The translations under genes were made by a program, and so were the position numbers. Positions 47,699-60,353 of a stretch of 64,000 bases of DNA are shown here, in pieces. Under the pieces are notes generated by a model. It did no database searches. It was not told where the DNA came from and saw only the letters and a list, made by a program, of their open reading frames with translations. Each line of letters starts with the position of its first letter. Within the stretch, counting starts at the first letter, position 1. The DNA comes from Piromyces finnis (taxonomy: Eukaryota > Neocallimastigomycota > Neocallimastigomycetes > Neocallimastigales > Neocallimastigaceae): NCBI GenBank assembly GCA_002104945.1, contig MCFH01000011.1, positions 257,501 through 321,500 on the forward strand, read 5' to 3'.

Positions 47699-49152
47699 TT
47701 ATTTGACATATTTCGACATAAATTTTCTATGAAAGTCAGATCTTAACATATCATTAATGAAACGCTTTCTAGGTTTTTCTTCAACACCTTTTGCTTGATT
47801 TTTAAATATAACATCATCATCCCATCTTAATTATATATTATTATTATAGTTTTAATGATATAAAGTTAATATATAGTTAGTATTATGAAAGAATAAAATT
47901 AATTTTATATAATGAAAATAAAACTGGTTTATTTGTTATACCTTCTTTTTACTGCGAAGTCTTTCTTTTTATTAAATTGCATTAATGGATTTCCTTCAAG
48001 AATCTCTTCCTCTCTTTGACGAGCTTCTTCTTCTTCTTGTTCACGTTTCTTATATTTCAAGAATTTTTAAAGATATCATTTTAATATTTATTTTAAAAAT
48101 ACAATACAATACAATATAATATAATATAATGTAATATAATATAATATAATAAATTACCTCTTGTTCTTTTTTTTCTTCTCTTTCTCTTTTAATTTTCTCT
48201 AATTCCTTTAATAGTTCTTCCGTTTCATTTTCATCATCTTCCGAATCACTTTTATTATTGAAAAATTTTATTATATAATTATTTATTGTTTTAAATAAAT
48301 TATTATATTACTAACCTCCCACTACTATCGCTATCACTATCACTACTACTATCACTATCGCTACTACTTGAATCCGATGAATCTGAATCATCTGCATCTT
48401 CATTATTATCTTCTAATCTTAGTTTTTTATTTTCGTAGTCATATTTATTATCGTCTTCATCTTCATCATCTTTAACACATGATATATACATTTAGATTAT
48501 TTAATTTAATTATTTATTTTCATTTATTCTTAAAATCATTTGTTCATTTTAATTTTAAACTTTTTTTTTTTTTTCTTCTTTTCTTCTTTTAATATACCTT
48601 CAATTAATCCGCGTTTCTTTTTTTCATAATGTTCTTTTTCTGCTCTTCTTAATTCTTCTCTTAAATCTCTTTTTCGTATTTCCTCTTCTGAATTTTGACC
48701 AAATTGTCTTCATGAAAAATAATAAAATAAGATTATTTAATTTTTTTTATTCATAGAAAGTATTTTTATTTTAATTTTAATTATTTTCAACCTTAATTTT
48801 AATGTAGTATGAGAATTTAAGTCTCTACTACTAACTTGTCCTGTAATTCCACCCTTATCTCTTAAAGAGAAACCTTTTATTATTATATATATATTTAATA
48901 TATTAATAATTATATCCAAATAAAATGGTAATATTAATTTAGATTAAAAATAATGTACAGACCTCCCATAGCGGGATTCCATGTTGGTCTTTAATTTGAA
49001 ATTTAATTTATATTAGAAATGTTTTTAATATATTTTAAAATTTTAAAATTAATTTTAATAATAAAAATATTAATTTATTTGTTAAAAGAATCATTTATTT
49101 ATTTTATATAAGTAAATATATTTATAATTTAGTACCTAGCAGCTGAAGTCAT
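47699..49152 (-). CDS. CWC15: pre-mRNA splicing factor CWC15
   Basis: A component of the Prp19/CDC5 (NTC) related part of the active spliceosome. Eight exons on the minus strand: 49152-49136, 48988-48963, 48873-48792, 48707-48598, 48469-48316, 48248-48158, 48048-47942 and 47825-47699, giving 237 residues. The conserved N-terminus reads [15 protein letters not shown], followed by [15 protein letters not shown] Glu/Arg-rich coiled segment is followed by a long Asp/Ser acidic run (about residues 85-135), then a charged helix. The diagnostic C-terminus is present: [23 protein letters not shown], then [17 protein letters not shown]. Exon 2 ends with an unusual GTCTGT donor, so the residues after AMGG are the least certain. 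Confidence 0.92.
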
Positions 49153-49369
49153 TCTTTTAACAATTCAAATTTATAATAAATAATTAAAATGTTTTTTTTA
49201 GAAAAAGTAAAAACTACTTTTTTTTTTATTAGAAATGATTTTTTTATGTATATTAATTAAATTTTTGATATATATATCATGTGATATATACTTTATGAAT
49301 TTTTTTACATTTTAAAAAAATTTTTTTTTCTTTATAAATATTTTTATAGTATAATAGAAAATTTGAAAA

Positions 49370-49581
49370 ATGTCAGATCCAAAAACACTTACTAAGGTTT
49401 TCTTTGATGTCGCTATCAAGGATAAGAAGGTCGGTCGTATGGTCTTTAATTTATTTAAAGATACTCCAATTACTTCCGAAAACTTCCGTGCTTTATGGTA
49501 ATTATCGTAAAAAGAGTGAATAATTTTCTAAGAAATGTTCAATCTAATAATTATTATAATAAAATATTTTATCTTTATTCT

Positions 49582-49626
<45 letters not shown>

Positions 49627-50515
49627 AAAAAAATAAAAATAAAATTAAAGTACCGGTGAAAAGGGAAAGGGTCTTTTAGGTAAACCACTTCACTACAAGG
49701 GTACCAAGTTCCACAGAGTTATTCCAGGTATTTTTTTTAATACTTAAACCATTAATTATAATAAATGAAATAGATGATTAATACATATATTTTATAATAG
49801 GTTTCATGGCTCAAGGTGGTGATTTCACTCATGTAAGTTTATATATTTAAAATAAAAAAAAGTAAAATAAAATAAAATAAAATTTTTTTATTAAAAGTCA
49901 TTAAATGAAATATATAAAATATATAACTTAACTGTACGATTAAAAAATAAATTAGGGTGATGGAAGAGGTAAATAAAATGTAATAATATATAATTTTAAT
50001 AAATACATTGCTAAATATAATTATTCTATCTATAAATAAACATAAAACCAAAAAAGGTGGTGAAAGTATTTATGGTTTCAGGTTAATATTAGGAGATTAA
50101 ATAGTTCTGACTATGAAATATTGTAATAGAAATAAAAATTAATAATATTTAATTATTGATTTAGATTCAAGGATGAAAGTTTCAAATTCAAGCATGATAC
50201 TAAAGGTTTATTAAGTATGGCTAATGCCGGTCCAAACACTAATGGTTCTCAATTTTTCATTACTTTCACTCAAACCCCATGGTTAAACAATCACCATGTT
50301 GTTTTTGGAAAGTTAAATCAAGGTCAAGAAATTCTTGACATGATTGAAAGTAAGTTGTTATAGTAACAATAAAAAAAATAAAGATCTTTTAATATAATTT
50401 ACAATTACTAAAATAAATTATTATAATTATAAATATAATAGAATGCGGTTCTCAATCTGGTGCTACCACTGATAAGATTGAAATTGTTGACTGCGGTGAA
50501 TTAAAGGAAAATTAA
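49370..50515 (+). CDS. CPR1: cyclophilin A-type peptidyl-prolyl cis-trans isomerase
   Basis: It catalyses proline isomerisation and binds cyclosporin; cytosolic, with no signal peptide. Seven exons: 49370-49497, 49651-49727, 49801-49832, 49956-49968, 50057-50081, 50165-50349 and 50442-50515, giving 177 residues. Active-site residues are all present: [16 protein letters not shown] (Arg, Phe, Met, Gln), [17 protein letters not shown], the cyclosporin-contact Trp in [13 protein letters not shown]. It is single-domain and normal in size apart from a short N-terminal extension. Exon 4 is only 13 bases (GDGRG) and exon 5 only 25 bases. Intron 1 contains a run of about 42 A. Codon use is less A/T-rich than the flanks, suggesting high expression. 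Confidence 0.95.
49583..49624. repeat. 42-base A run in cyclophilin intron 1
   Basis: An unbroken A homopolymer inside the first intron. Confidence 0.95.
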
Positions 50516-50930
50516 ATTTAGATTTGTTAAAAAATTAGAGTTATAGATTCTATTTTTATTTAGATAAATTTTTAAAAGATAAATATTAATTTGCACATAA
50601 TTTATAAGTAAAAAGTTAAAAAAAAAAAAAGAATAAAAGAAAAAGTAATTATTTATAAATATATATTCATTTAAATAAGAATATATAAATCAAAATTACA
50701 AATAAAGAACAATAATTATAAAAATTTAAAATTTAAAATTTAATAATTTTTTTTTTTTAAAGAAATTTATATAAATATATGTTTAGTATTATATTTATAA
50801 AATTACAAGTATATTTTATTATATTTCAGCATTTTTTTTTTTTTTTTTTTTTAATATTTTTATGTTTGTTTCATAATAAACCATTTATTTAAAGTAATAA
50901 TATTAATACTAAAAATAAAAAGATATTTCT

Positions 50931-50974
<44 letters not shown>

Positions 50975-51001
50975 CAAGCCTTTAATTATTGTTTTGTAAT
51001 C
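50516..51001. other. convergent intergenic with T run
   Basis: Spacer between the 3' ends of cyclophilin and the C2CD5-like gene. It holds T runs including 42 T at 50933-50974. No gene seen. Confidence 0.6.
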
Positions 51002-54000
51002 TTACATAAAGGACTTTGAAAAAGAATAAAAGTATTCGGGTATAGATTTTCCTAAATTAAAGGAAACTTGTACAATATCACCTAAAAATAATAAAATTTT
51101 ATAAAAATTTGGATTTTTTGAGTTATTGTTTTTTTTTTTAATATTTTTTTAATTTAGTTATTATTATTATTATTATTTTTCTTTTTTAATAAAAAATATT
51201 TACCTGATACACTTATAAGTGCATATTTTTTCATGCCTTCTTCAATTACATTTTTATCAAATCGATAAGCTAATATACAGTTACCACCTAATGCAATGGC
51301 ATGTGCTCTTGATATTGAATTAACTTCAGTTAATAAGCGATATGAAAAACCACCCAAATCATTGAAATTACTTTCACTCATGTGAGCATCTTTAACAAAA
51401 TGTAGAGAAAGTTTTCCAAGATAACGTTCAATAGTTGCACCTGGTAATGTAGAAAGTGGCGTTATTTCTGCATAATAAGTATCTCTCATTTTAATAGGTT
51501 TTAAAATACTTTCAATTTCATTAAGGTCTCTTGATGTTTCAACGATTAAGTTATTGTTACTGGTTTCCTTTGTTTTTTTATTTAAAGTACTTACAGTTTT
51601 AATACTCTTTAATTCAGGTTCATTTTTAAGATTATTTGTAGAAATACTATCATTGTCATCTATTTCTTTTTTAACTTTTTCAATTTCTGTTATTTCATTA
51701 CTATTACTATTATCATTTAAATTTATATTTGTATTATTAACATTAGATTTTTTATTCATTAATTCAATTTTTGAATAGGAGCTCATACATAATGAATTAC
51801 ATGTTGAGTCATTTTCATTTTCACTATTGGAAAAAGACTTCATTGCGCTTGATCGTTTCTTTTTAGAACCAAAGCAGTTAAGTTGTTTAAGACTGTCTTT
51901 CTCAAATGAACTTATTGATTTTCCAATTGAGTGAAGAACTCTTGATGACCTTCTTATTGGATTTGAAATAGAAATTGTCTTTGATGGTATATCCTTAAAT
52001 GATTTAACCTTATTATTATCCTCCATTGGTTCCATTTGAAATATTAAATCGTTTTCATCACTATTATATGCATCATCATCTTCATCAGAGGTATAAAATT
52101 CATCAAATAAAAGAAGATGATTACTATTGCCTCTGCGATAACAAATAGCTACACCTGTTATATGAATTTGAACTTCAAAACTTTCTATTATTTGAACATC
52201 ATATTCTATTCCTGTTACTAAACATGGTTGAATATAAGCTAATCTAAATTCAATTTCTTGGTGTATTTCTTTTAAAATATTAGAAAACTGGCTGTTTAAT
52301 GAATTTGATGGATTTAAAAAGTATTGCTTTATTATGGAGAAATATTGAGTGGAATCATATGTTAAGTCCCAGAAATTATTAGTTTTTCCAGGGAAACTTT
52401 CAATATTCATCATTTGAAAGTTTTTACTACTTTCATCTTGTGATAATAATGTCAGTAGTTCTTCATCGATATCATCAACAATTTGAACTGTAATTTTGGA
52501 TTGAATACGATCAGATTCAAAATCAGAATCTGTATCAGAACTCGATGAACTTGATGAATTGTCATCATTATTATTTCCTAACATTTTATTTTCATCAATT
52601 GGCTCTTCCAGTGAAAATTGATTAGAATTTGGTATATCCATATTTCGAGAATTATCAGAGTGTAGTAATGCTTTGTATTCTTGAATTAATTGTTCAATAT
52701 TATTCAAGTTTTTATTACAAGTTTGAACAATATTTTGCTGTAATTCATAGAGCTTTACATCTTCTGAATCCTCAGATATTGGTAAGCTTCTAGAGATTTT
52801 AAGTGGAGTTGGAATAGGAAGAGCGTATAAAAATAAACCAGTACCAACAGCTGTAGCAATTAACATTGATTCCCCGATTGATATATTAAATTTCAACCCA
52901 AATATTGAATTTACACCATATATTTGCATTTTATATAAAAGTTGTCTATGTAAATCATACTGAATAAATGGTAATGCATCACTAACTTGAGCTGCATTTA
53001 ATTCACCATCTTTCCTCTTTTTGTGTCTACAAACTTGTGCTTCAATAAGATGACCTGGACCAATTGTCTCTATATCACTTGGTGGTTCAATTGTTAATAA
53101 TAACATTTCTGGAACAAACTTCTTTTTACAACAATTACATTTTGTATAATTCATTGTTGCAGCATATGGCCCATTTAATCTATTAAATGATACATGGCAC
53201 AAACGGCAACCTGAGAATAATATATGTAATTAAATAATATATATTAATTAAGCAAAAACAATAACAAATAATTTTTAAGTGTTAAAACAAAAATGAATTG
53301 ACTTTATGGTTTAAAAAAATTTTTTTAAAAAAAAATAATAAATATTTTAATTACTTTTTTTTTTCCTTTTTTCACGTAATTTTTGATATATTGATTCATT
53401 GTATGATACTGATTTTTTAGGTGAATAACGAGATGAATGTTTTGAGGTTTGAGATACAAAAGTATTATAAGACATATTTTCATATGGGGCGTTATTATCA
53501 CCATTTCTTATACTTGATTCATATTTAAAAATATCTTCAGAATCAAAATTTTCTAAAACAGATTGATCTAAAACGGCAGCTGTTCCTGAAGCTGACAAAA
53601 TACATAATTCGTCTTTAATTGCTGTTGTTTCAGTATATCCTATTTTGTTTTCATTATTATTATTTATTTATTTATTTTAAAAATACAAATATATTTACAC
53701 ATATGATAATCAATATATATATATATTAAAATTTATTTATTTATTTATTTTTTTTAATAATCAATAGCATAAAATATATATAATATTACAAACCTATTAC
53801 ATGAGTACAATTTAATGATCTTGCATGAAGTCTTATTTCTTCGCGAAGTTCAGTCCACCATATTTCACGAATTTCTACATGGTCATTATCAATAAGTTTA
53901 ATGCAACGAGAAGCAACAATACCACTTGTTGATATTATTGCACATGATGGGAAATATTTCATTGTAAGAATTTGTTTTTCCAATGTTTTAAAATTACTAC

Positions 54001-54598
54001 GTTGAATTAAATTATATGGTGTAGTATTTTCAAATGAATGCTTTAAATCAGAGTATGAAGCTTCATCATCAGATGATGTAGATGAGGATGAAGATGAGGA
54101 TGAAGATGAAGATGAAGAAGAAGTGGAAGTGGAAGTAGAAGAAGAGGAAGAGGAAGAAGATGAGGTTGATGTAGAAGAAGAAGAGGAAGAAGAGTGATGA
54201 TGTTTTTTATGATATTTTGATTTATGCTTTTTTGTAGATACACTATGTTTTGAATGATCATTTATAGTTTCTTTTTTATTTTTCTCTTCATTATTAATTG
54301 AATGTTTGATATTTTCTGATAATGTGCTTCTTAAATTATTACTTTCTATTGATTCTTTTAATAAAGAAACATCATTTGTTGATTTACTTTCTTGTTTCAT
54401 TTCTGGTTTCGATATTTGTAAATTATTGTTTGGAAGGGATTTAATGTTGCTTCCAATTTTATCACTCTCATTATTAATTTTATAATTTTCTTTACCGCTA
54501 TCATTCTTATTATTTTGGCTTTCATACACATTATTATCAATAGCTCCATTAATTTCATAACTAATAGGATCATGTTCTTTAGTATTAATAATATTTTG

Positions 54599-54631
<33 letters not shown>

Positions 54632-54720
54632 GATATTATTATTTAATACTTTATTGGAGTTTTTTCTATCATTTTCATTATTATTTCCAATACTATAATT
54701 ATTAGTAATATTATTATTAC

Positions 54721-54751
<31 letters not shown>

Positions 54752-56052
54752 TGTATCATTTATAGTTTGTGTTTTATTTATTCCATTTACTTTGCAATTT
54801 GATGTATCTGATAATTTCAAGGTATCTGGGTAATCCGATACTGATGATGAAGAAGATAAAGATCCAGATGATGTAGATGATGAGGATGATGAGGATGATG
54901 AACTATTTTTCTTATTATCTGAATTATTGTAATATTGATTTGATAATAATGGCGATTGTACAATTGGAAACCAATTATTATTTAAATTATCGTTTAAATT
55001 TCTATTATTAATACCAATAATTTTACATGCTGTTCCTTGGGCTCTAACAGTAATTGAATTTTCAATACTTTCCATATCATAATATTGTCTGAATGAAATA
55101 ACTGCATTTCCTCCCATTTCTAGTACTTTTTTACCTAATTGACGTTTTACACCATTTGCAATTCTATGTAAAAAACGTTCTCTTGCTTCATTTGATGTTC
55201 TTGGTGTTCTAAAATTATCACTATTATTATTTAAGTTATTTATTATTGTAATATTTTAATTCAAAAATACAATTATAATAATAATAATAAAAAAAAAATT
55301 TTTTTTTTAAAAAATAAGTATCAAAATTATCAAACTTTATATCACTATTTTTATATTTTTATACCTCCAATGATATTCTGGGTCATCTTCTGTGTTTATT
55401 GCATCTACAAAACCCAAAATTGATACAATTTGAAAGAATGGTGGTAATACATTTGTTGAAAAAAGTTGAACACCAGCTGAAGAATCTTTGAAAGGATTAT
55501 TATCTCCGAAAAATTGAATTTTAACTTGAATAGAAACTTCCCCTCTTATCTTTAGTTTCCATTATAAATTGTAAATATTTTTCCATTAATGTATTATTAC
55601 ATTTAGTTTTTATTGGCATTGTCATTTTTTTAAAAAAAATAATTATAATAAAATAACATTTACTCCTCTAATAGTATCATATAAAGGGAACCAACCACAA
55701 ATTTGATCATTTGAATCCCAGGTTAATAAAGGATTTAAATCTATAAATACCGAACCTACTGCGTCGTTCGCAGTAATAGCATCATGATCTAATACTTTAA
55801 TTTCTAAAGGCTCATTTTGTAAAATGGAATCATCATTGACCTTATATTTAATAATTTTAATAATATTAAGAGTAGTAATACTTAAATGTTAATAAAGTTT
55901 ATTTTAAGTCATATAAATTAACCTATTTTATACTAACCTCAAATCTAAATTCTTTTTTAAAAATCATTATATTATAATAAATTATAAATTTAATTTTTTG
56001 AAATTAAATATGCAAGATATTTTGAATTATTATTATTATTATTATTATTATT

Positions 56053-56090
<38 letters not shown>

Positions 56091-56418
56091 CACACTATGA
56101 TACAAAAATTTATAAAAATTTTAGTAAATACCTTCATTCCATACTGGATTTAACGTTCTTCTACAAATCTTTGTTGACTCCTCAAATGAATCAAATTTCA
56201 ATTCCACATAAGCATCAGTTAATTCTATTTAATTAAATTATTCATTATTTAAAAAATTGATATTTTAGTTTTGGATATTTATATCTTTCTCTTTAATATA
56301 ATTATTTAGTTGTATGATAAAAATAAATGTATCGTCATATTTAATGTATACCTGTTTTCCTATCCATAATGGGTAGGTTTCTTGCCCCATTAATTTTTAC
56401 TTTTAAAATGCATGGCAT
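51002..56418 (-). CDS. C2CD5: C2CD5/CDP138-like C2-domain protein
   Basis: In animals this protein is a calcium- and lipid-binding Akt substrate that promotes vesicle fusion with the plasma membrane; the fungal role is unknown. Nine exons on the minus strand: 56418-56352, 56224-56132, 55951-55938, 55840-55664, 55549-55365, 55208-53794, 53639-53355, 53210-51204 and 51081-51002, giving 1,440 residues. The C2 domain is at about 1-125 (Asp residues in PIMDRKTELTDAYVELKF and VLDHDAITANDAVGS). The next block is PEYHWRTPRTSNEARERF and LEMGGNAVISF, then a Ser/Asn-rich insert with poly-Ser runs, then WWTELREEIRLHARSLNCTH and CILSASGTAAVL. A zinc-like CxxC pair follows (CRLCHVSFNRLNG, CNCCKKK), then the GGNCILAYRF and ISVSGD C-terminal modules. 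The order matches animal C2CD5 throughout. The last two exons carry the weakest boundaries. Confidence 0.88.
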
Positions 56419-57471
56419 TACTAATTAAAATATTGTAATATATATATAACCAAATAATATATTTTTAAGCTTTTAAATGATATTTATTTACTTAAATATA
56501 TTTTTATTTTATCTTTTAAATTATTTAGCTTATTTTTTTTTTATTATAATAAATAGATATATTATAATAAAATGTAATAATTTCCTATAAGGAATCTTTT
56601 TTTTTTTTTTTTAATAATTTACTAATGTTAATTTCAATACAAAAAAAATTATTTTTAAATATTTATTCTACAATGAAAAATAAAATTGTAAAATTGTTTT
56701 GATTTAATTAAAATTATTAGCTTGATAACAACTTTTTTTTTATTTTGTATATATAACTTTAATATATATAAAATTTTATCAATTTATATTAAATATTTTT
56801 TTTTGAATGAAAAAATATAAAAAAGTCTTCTTTTATATAACTATAATAATAAATTAATATAAAAAATGTTATCCTTTTTTTTTTACTTTTTTAAAAAAAA
56901 AGTATTTTCTTATATATAATATAAAATATGAATTACAACATATTTAATATTTAATAGGCATGATTATTTGATTCTATAAAAATATATAAAGGATAATTAC
57001 TTTAAAAGAAGAAATAATATATTATAATTTATATTGTTTGAGGTAGCACAAAAAAAAAACTTGGTATAATTAGGTTAAATACCAATTTTAATTTTTTTTT
57101 TTTTTTTTCTTTATACCAAATATTAATTATTAAACACATAAATAATATTGATAATATATTTATTCACACTCAAAAATAAAAGAACACATTTCTCATTTAC
57201 ACTAAACAAGTTAATATTAATAGATTTTAATAATCTTTAAAACTTATACAACAAATTATTATTAAATTTATTAATTAATTTTTTTTACCTGCATTTGTAA
57301 GTTTGCATATTTTAATTTTTATTTATTTCTTTTTTGCATTTTTTTATTATTTCTATTTGTAACTTTTATTATTATATTTATTTATTTTTTTTTATTTGTT
57401 TGTTTATTTACTTATTTATTTTACTTTATTTTCACTTTTTTTTATTTTTTAATTCTATATATATATATATA
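56419..57471. other. intergenic
   Basis: About 1.05 kb of A/T spacer between the C2CD5-like gene start and the dehydrogenase 3' end. The plus-strand frame at 57334-57543 is low-complexity Phe/Tyr/Ile translation overlapping the dehydrogenase terminus and is not taken as a gene. Confidence 0.55.
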
Positions 57472-58936
57472 TTAGTTGTCTTTTTTATTATTATCTGGTA
57501 TAATTTCTGGTTCTATACCCTTTTCAAGTCCAACCATCTTTAAACTCATTTCATATAATTTTTTATGAAGAGCTGGCTTATAAGAAAGATAGTTAAATGA
57601 TATAGCTTTTTTACAACCACTGTAATAATGACCTATCATTTTTTTTAATTAAAATAATAATTGTTAAATATATATAAATTTAATAAAATGATATTAAATA
57701 AAAATAATATGAATTATAATTTAAACGATATATAATAATTTAAATATTTATATATACCAGTTTCAGTTTCACATTCTTTACTGGTAGCAACATAAATTTG
57801 AGTTTGAGCTCCTTCTTCTGGAGTTATCATGAAAAATTTTCTGAATAAATTATAAAAACCTTCACCAAATGGGAAAAATTTCATATAATGAATCCAAAGT
57901 CCTGTATCTACAATACCTGGATGAACAGCATTAATAGTAATATTTGTACCAACTAAACGTTTGCTCATTTCATAAGCAAAGAAAAGGCAAGCTAATTTAC
58001 TTTGACAATAACCTCTCCATGGAGTATATCCTTTTTCTAAATTTATATCATTTTTAAAAATGGATGCTTGAGGCATCATATGTGCAGTTGAAGATAAGCA
58101 AACAATTCTAGCTGGTGCAGATTCCTTAAGTACTGGTAATAAAAGATGTGTTAAAAGGAAATGGCCTAAGTAGTTTGATTGGAACTTTTTTTTATTATTA
58201 TTGTTCATTTTAATAATAATAGAAGTAATAAAAAGAAAATAATAAATCATATGTATAATGAATTAATAATATTAATAATTTAATTTTATTAATATTCATA
58301 AAATATTATATATATCTGTGTTTTTATTTATTTTATAACAGATATGACAAATAAAATTTTTTAATATTATATATATTACTTGAACTTCATTGCCATCTTC
58401 AGTAACTTGTCTTTCCTTAATTGCCATAACACCAGCATTATTTATTAAAATATGAATAGGTTTTTTACTATCAATATATGACTTTGCAAAAGCACGAATT
58501 GTATCGAACTTACATAAATCCATATATTGAACAGAAATATTTTGATTATTTGTTTCATCCTTTAATTTTGTTACGCATTCATTGGCTTTATCTAAACTTC
58601 TTGCTAATATTATAACTTCTGCATTTGCCTTGGCTAAAGCTTTAGCGTTATAATAGGCCTTTTATAGATTAGCAAATGGAAAAAGATGAAATGTAATTTA
58701 TATATATATAAAAAAAGAAATTTAAATTTTAAATTAGTTTTTAAAAATGTATTCTATTATTTGTCTTTCCTTTTTCTTCAATATTGACTTTATTACTACT
58801 TATTATTAAACTTTTTTTTTTAAAAAAAAAAAATTCTATTATATTATTTATATTTTTATTAAATACATACTAAACCTCTATATCCAGTGATAACAGCAAC
58901 TTTACCTGTTAAATCTGGAACTTCAACTTTACGCAT
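57472..58936 (-). CDS. short-chain dehydrogenase/reductase, retinol dehydrogenase-like
   Basis: A Rossmann-fold NAD(P)-dependent oxidoreductase; the substrate is unknown. Four exons on the minus strand: 58936-58871, 58658-58380, 58184-57758 and 57632-57472, giving 310 residues. It resembles the RDH11-14/WWOX branch: ILINNAGVMA, FQSNYLGHFLLTHLLLPVL, catalytic Ser146 or Ser147 in CLSSTAH, Tyr174 and Lys178 in GYCQSK, and AVHPGIVDTGL. The cofactor loop near residues 16-24 is odd: it reads TGYRGLAY instead of TGxxxGxG, one residue short and lacking the last Gly. This spans the exon 1/exon 2 junction, so a junction error is possible, but neither alternative site I tried keeps frame. The C-terminus ends in charged Lys/Asp residues. 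There is no clear signal peptide or ER signal. Confidence 0.85.
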
Positions 58937-60353
58937 TTTCAACTGTTATTTAAACAATAAAGTGTCTAATTTTATTTATTAAATAATGAAAACAATTAAC
59001 TTTTTTTCTTTTATATATATATATAACTTTCTTTTGTTTTGAATATTTAATATTTATAAAAAAAAAAAAAAAGAATTGCTTGATTTTTTAATTTATATTT
59101 AATTATTCCATCAACAAATTAAATTGCACTTTAATTAAAACTTTATTTGTATTCTCATTTTCATAGGTTTTATTTATTTTTTTATTAAAATGTATTGATA
59201 ATAAATAAAACTTTATTATTAATCATGTGCGGAAATTTAAATTTGATTCAACATAATTTTTCCTTTAAAAATATTAAAGGAAAAAAAAAAATAATGTATG
59301 ATGGATAATGATCAAAAATCTAAATAGTAATTATCAGTTTATTATTGTTAAATTGTAAAAAAAAAATAATAATATATAATATGTATATCATATACTAAAT
59401 AATACAATATATATTATATTTTATATAACAATTTATAAAAGTACTGATATTAATACTAATATTAATAATAATAAAATTTTTTATTTTTTTTAAATATAAA
59501 ATTGAATAATTTTATTCATGAATATCATGGATCAAATGTATAAAGAAATATGATAACTACTAAATTAATATTTAATACTTAGGTGTATTGCATTCATTTT
59601 GATACACACATCCTAATATAGAAAATTTTTTTTCTCTCTATAGTATAGTTTTTTCATCATCAAAATAAATATATATATTTTTTATCATCTATTATAATTA
59701 CCTATTTTATATTTCATTCATATTTATTAAAGTTCATTAATATTTATGACTTTTTTTCTATATAATAAATTAAATATCTTATATTGATATGTAATTATAC
59801 CAAAAAATATTAATAAACAAAGTTTAATCAAATTGTTATTTTCATAATAAAACACATTAACTATTATTATTATTATTATTATTTTTTTTTTTTTTTAATT
59901 TTTTTTATCAAATTTAATTTTTTAATGAAATTAATTATATATATATTTTATTTTTAGACTTTGTAATTAAGAAAATGTCAAAAAATTAATTGTTGTGTTG
60001 AATAGTTGAATATGTGAATATATAAACTTTATTTTATAATGTATTAATAAAAATTTGTGTAAATTTTTGGAATGAAATCTTTAATTTCTAATTAAAAATT
60101 TTAATTATTATTATTATTTTTTTCAATAAAAGTATTATCTATATTTTCTTTTCATTTAAATTTAATGGTTTTATACGCTTCCCAAATAAAAAGAAATAAT
60201 TAATGTATTTATCTTTGATTATTCATAAATTGGAATACATATCGCTTTGGTTTAAAAAAATATAATAAATAAATAGATTTAATTGTACTTTTTTATTTTT
60301 TTTTTATTTAATTTTTTTTATTCTGTTTTATTTAAAATAATATAATAAAAAAA
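58937..60353. other. divergent intergenic region
   Basis: About 1.4 kb of A/T spacer between the dehydrogenase (minus) and the hevein-domain gene (plus), likely holding both promoters. No ORF or RNA recognised. Confidence 0.6.
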
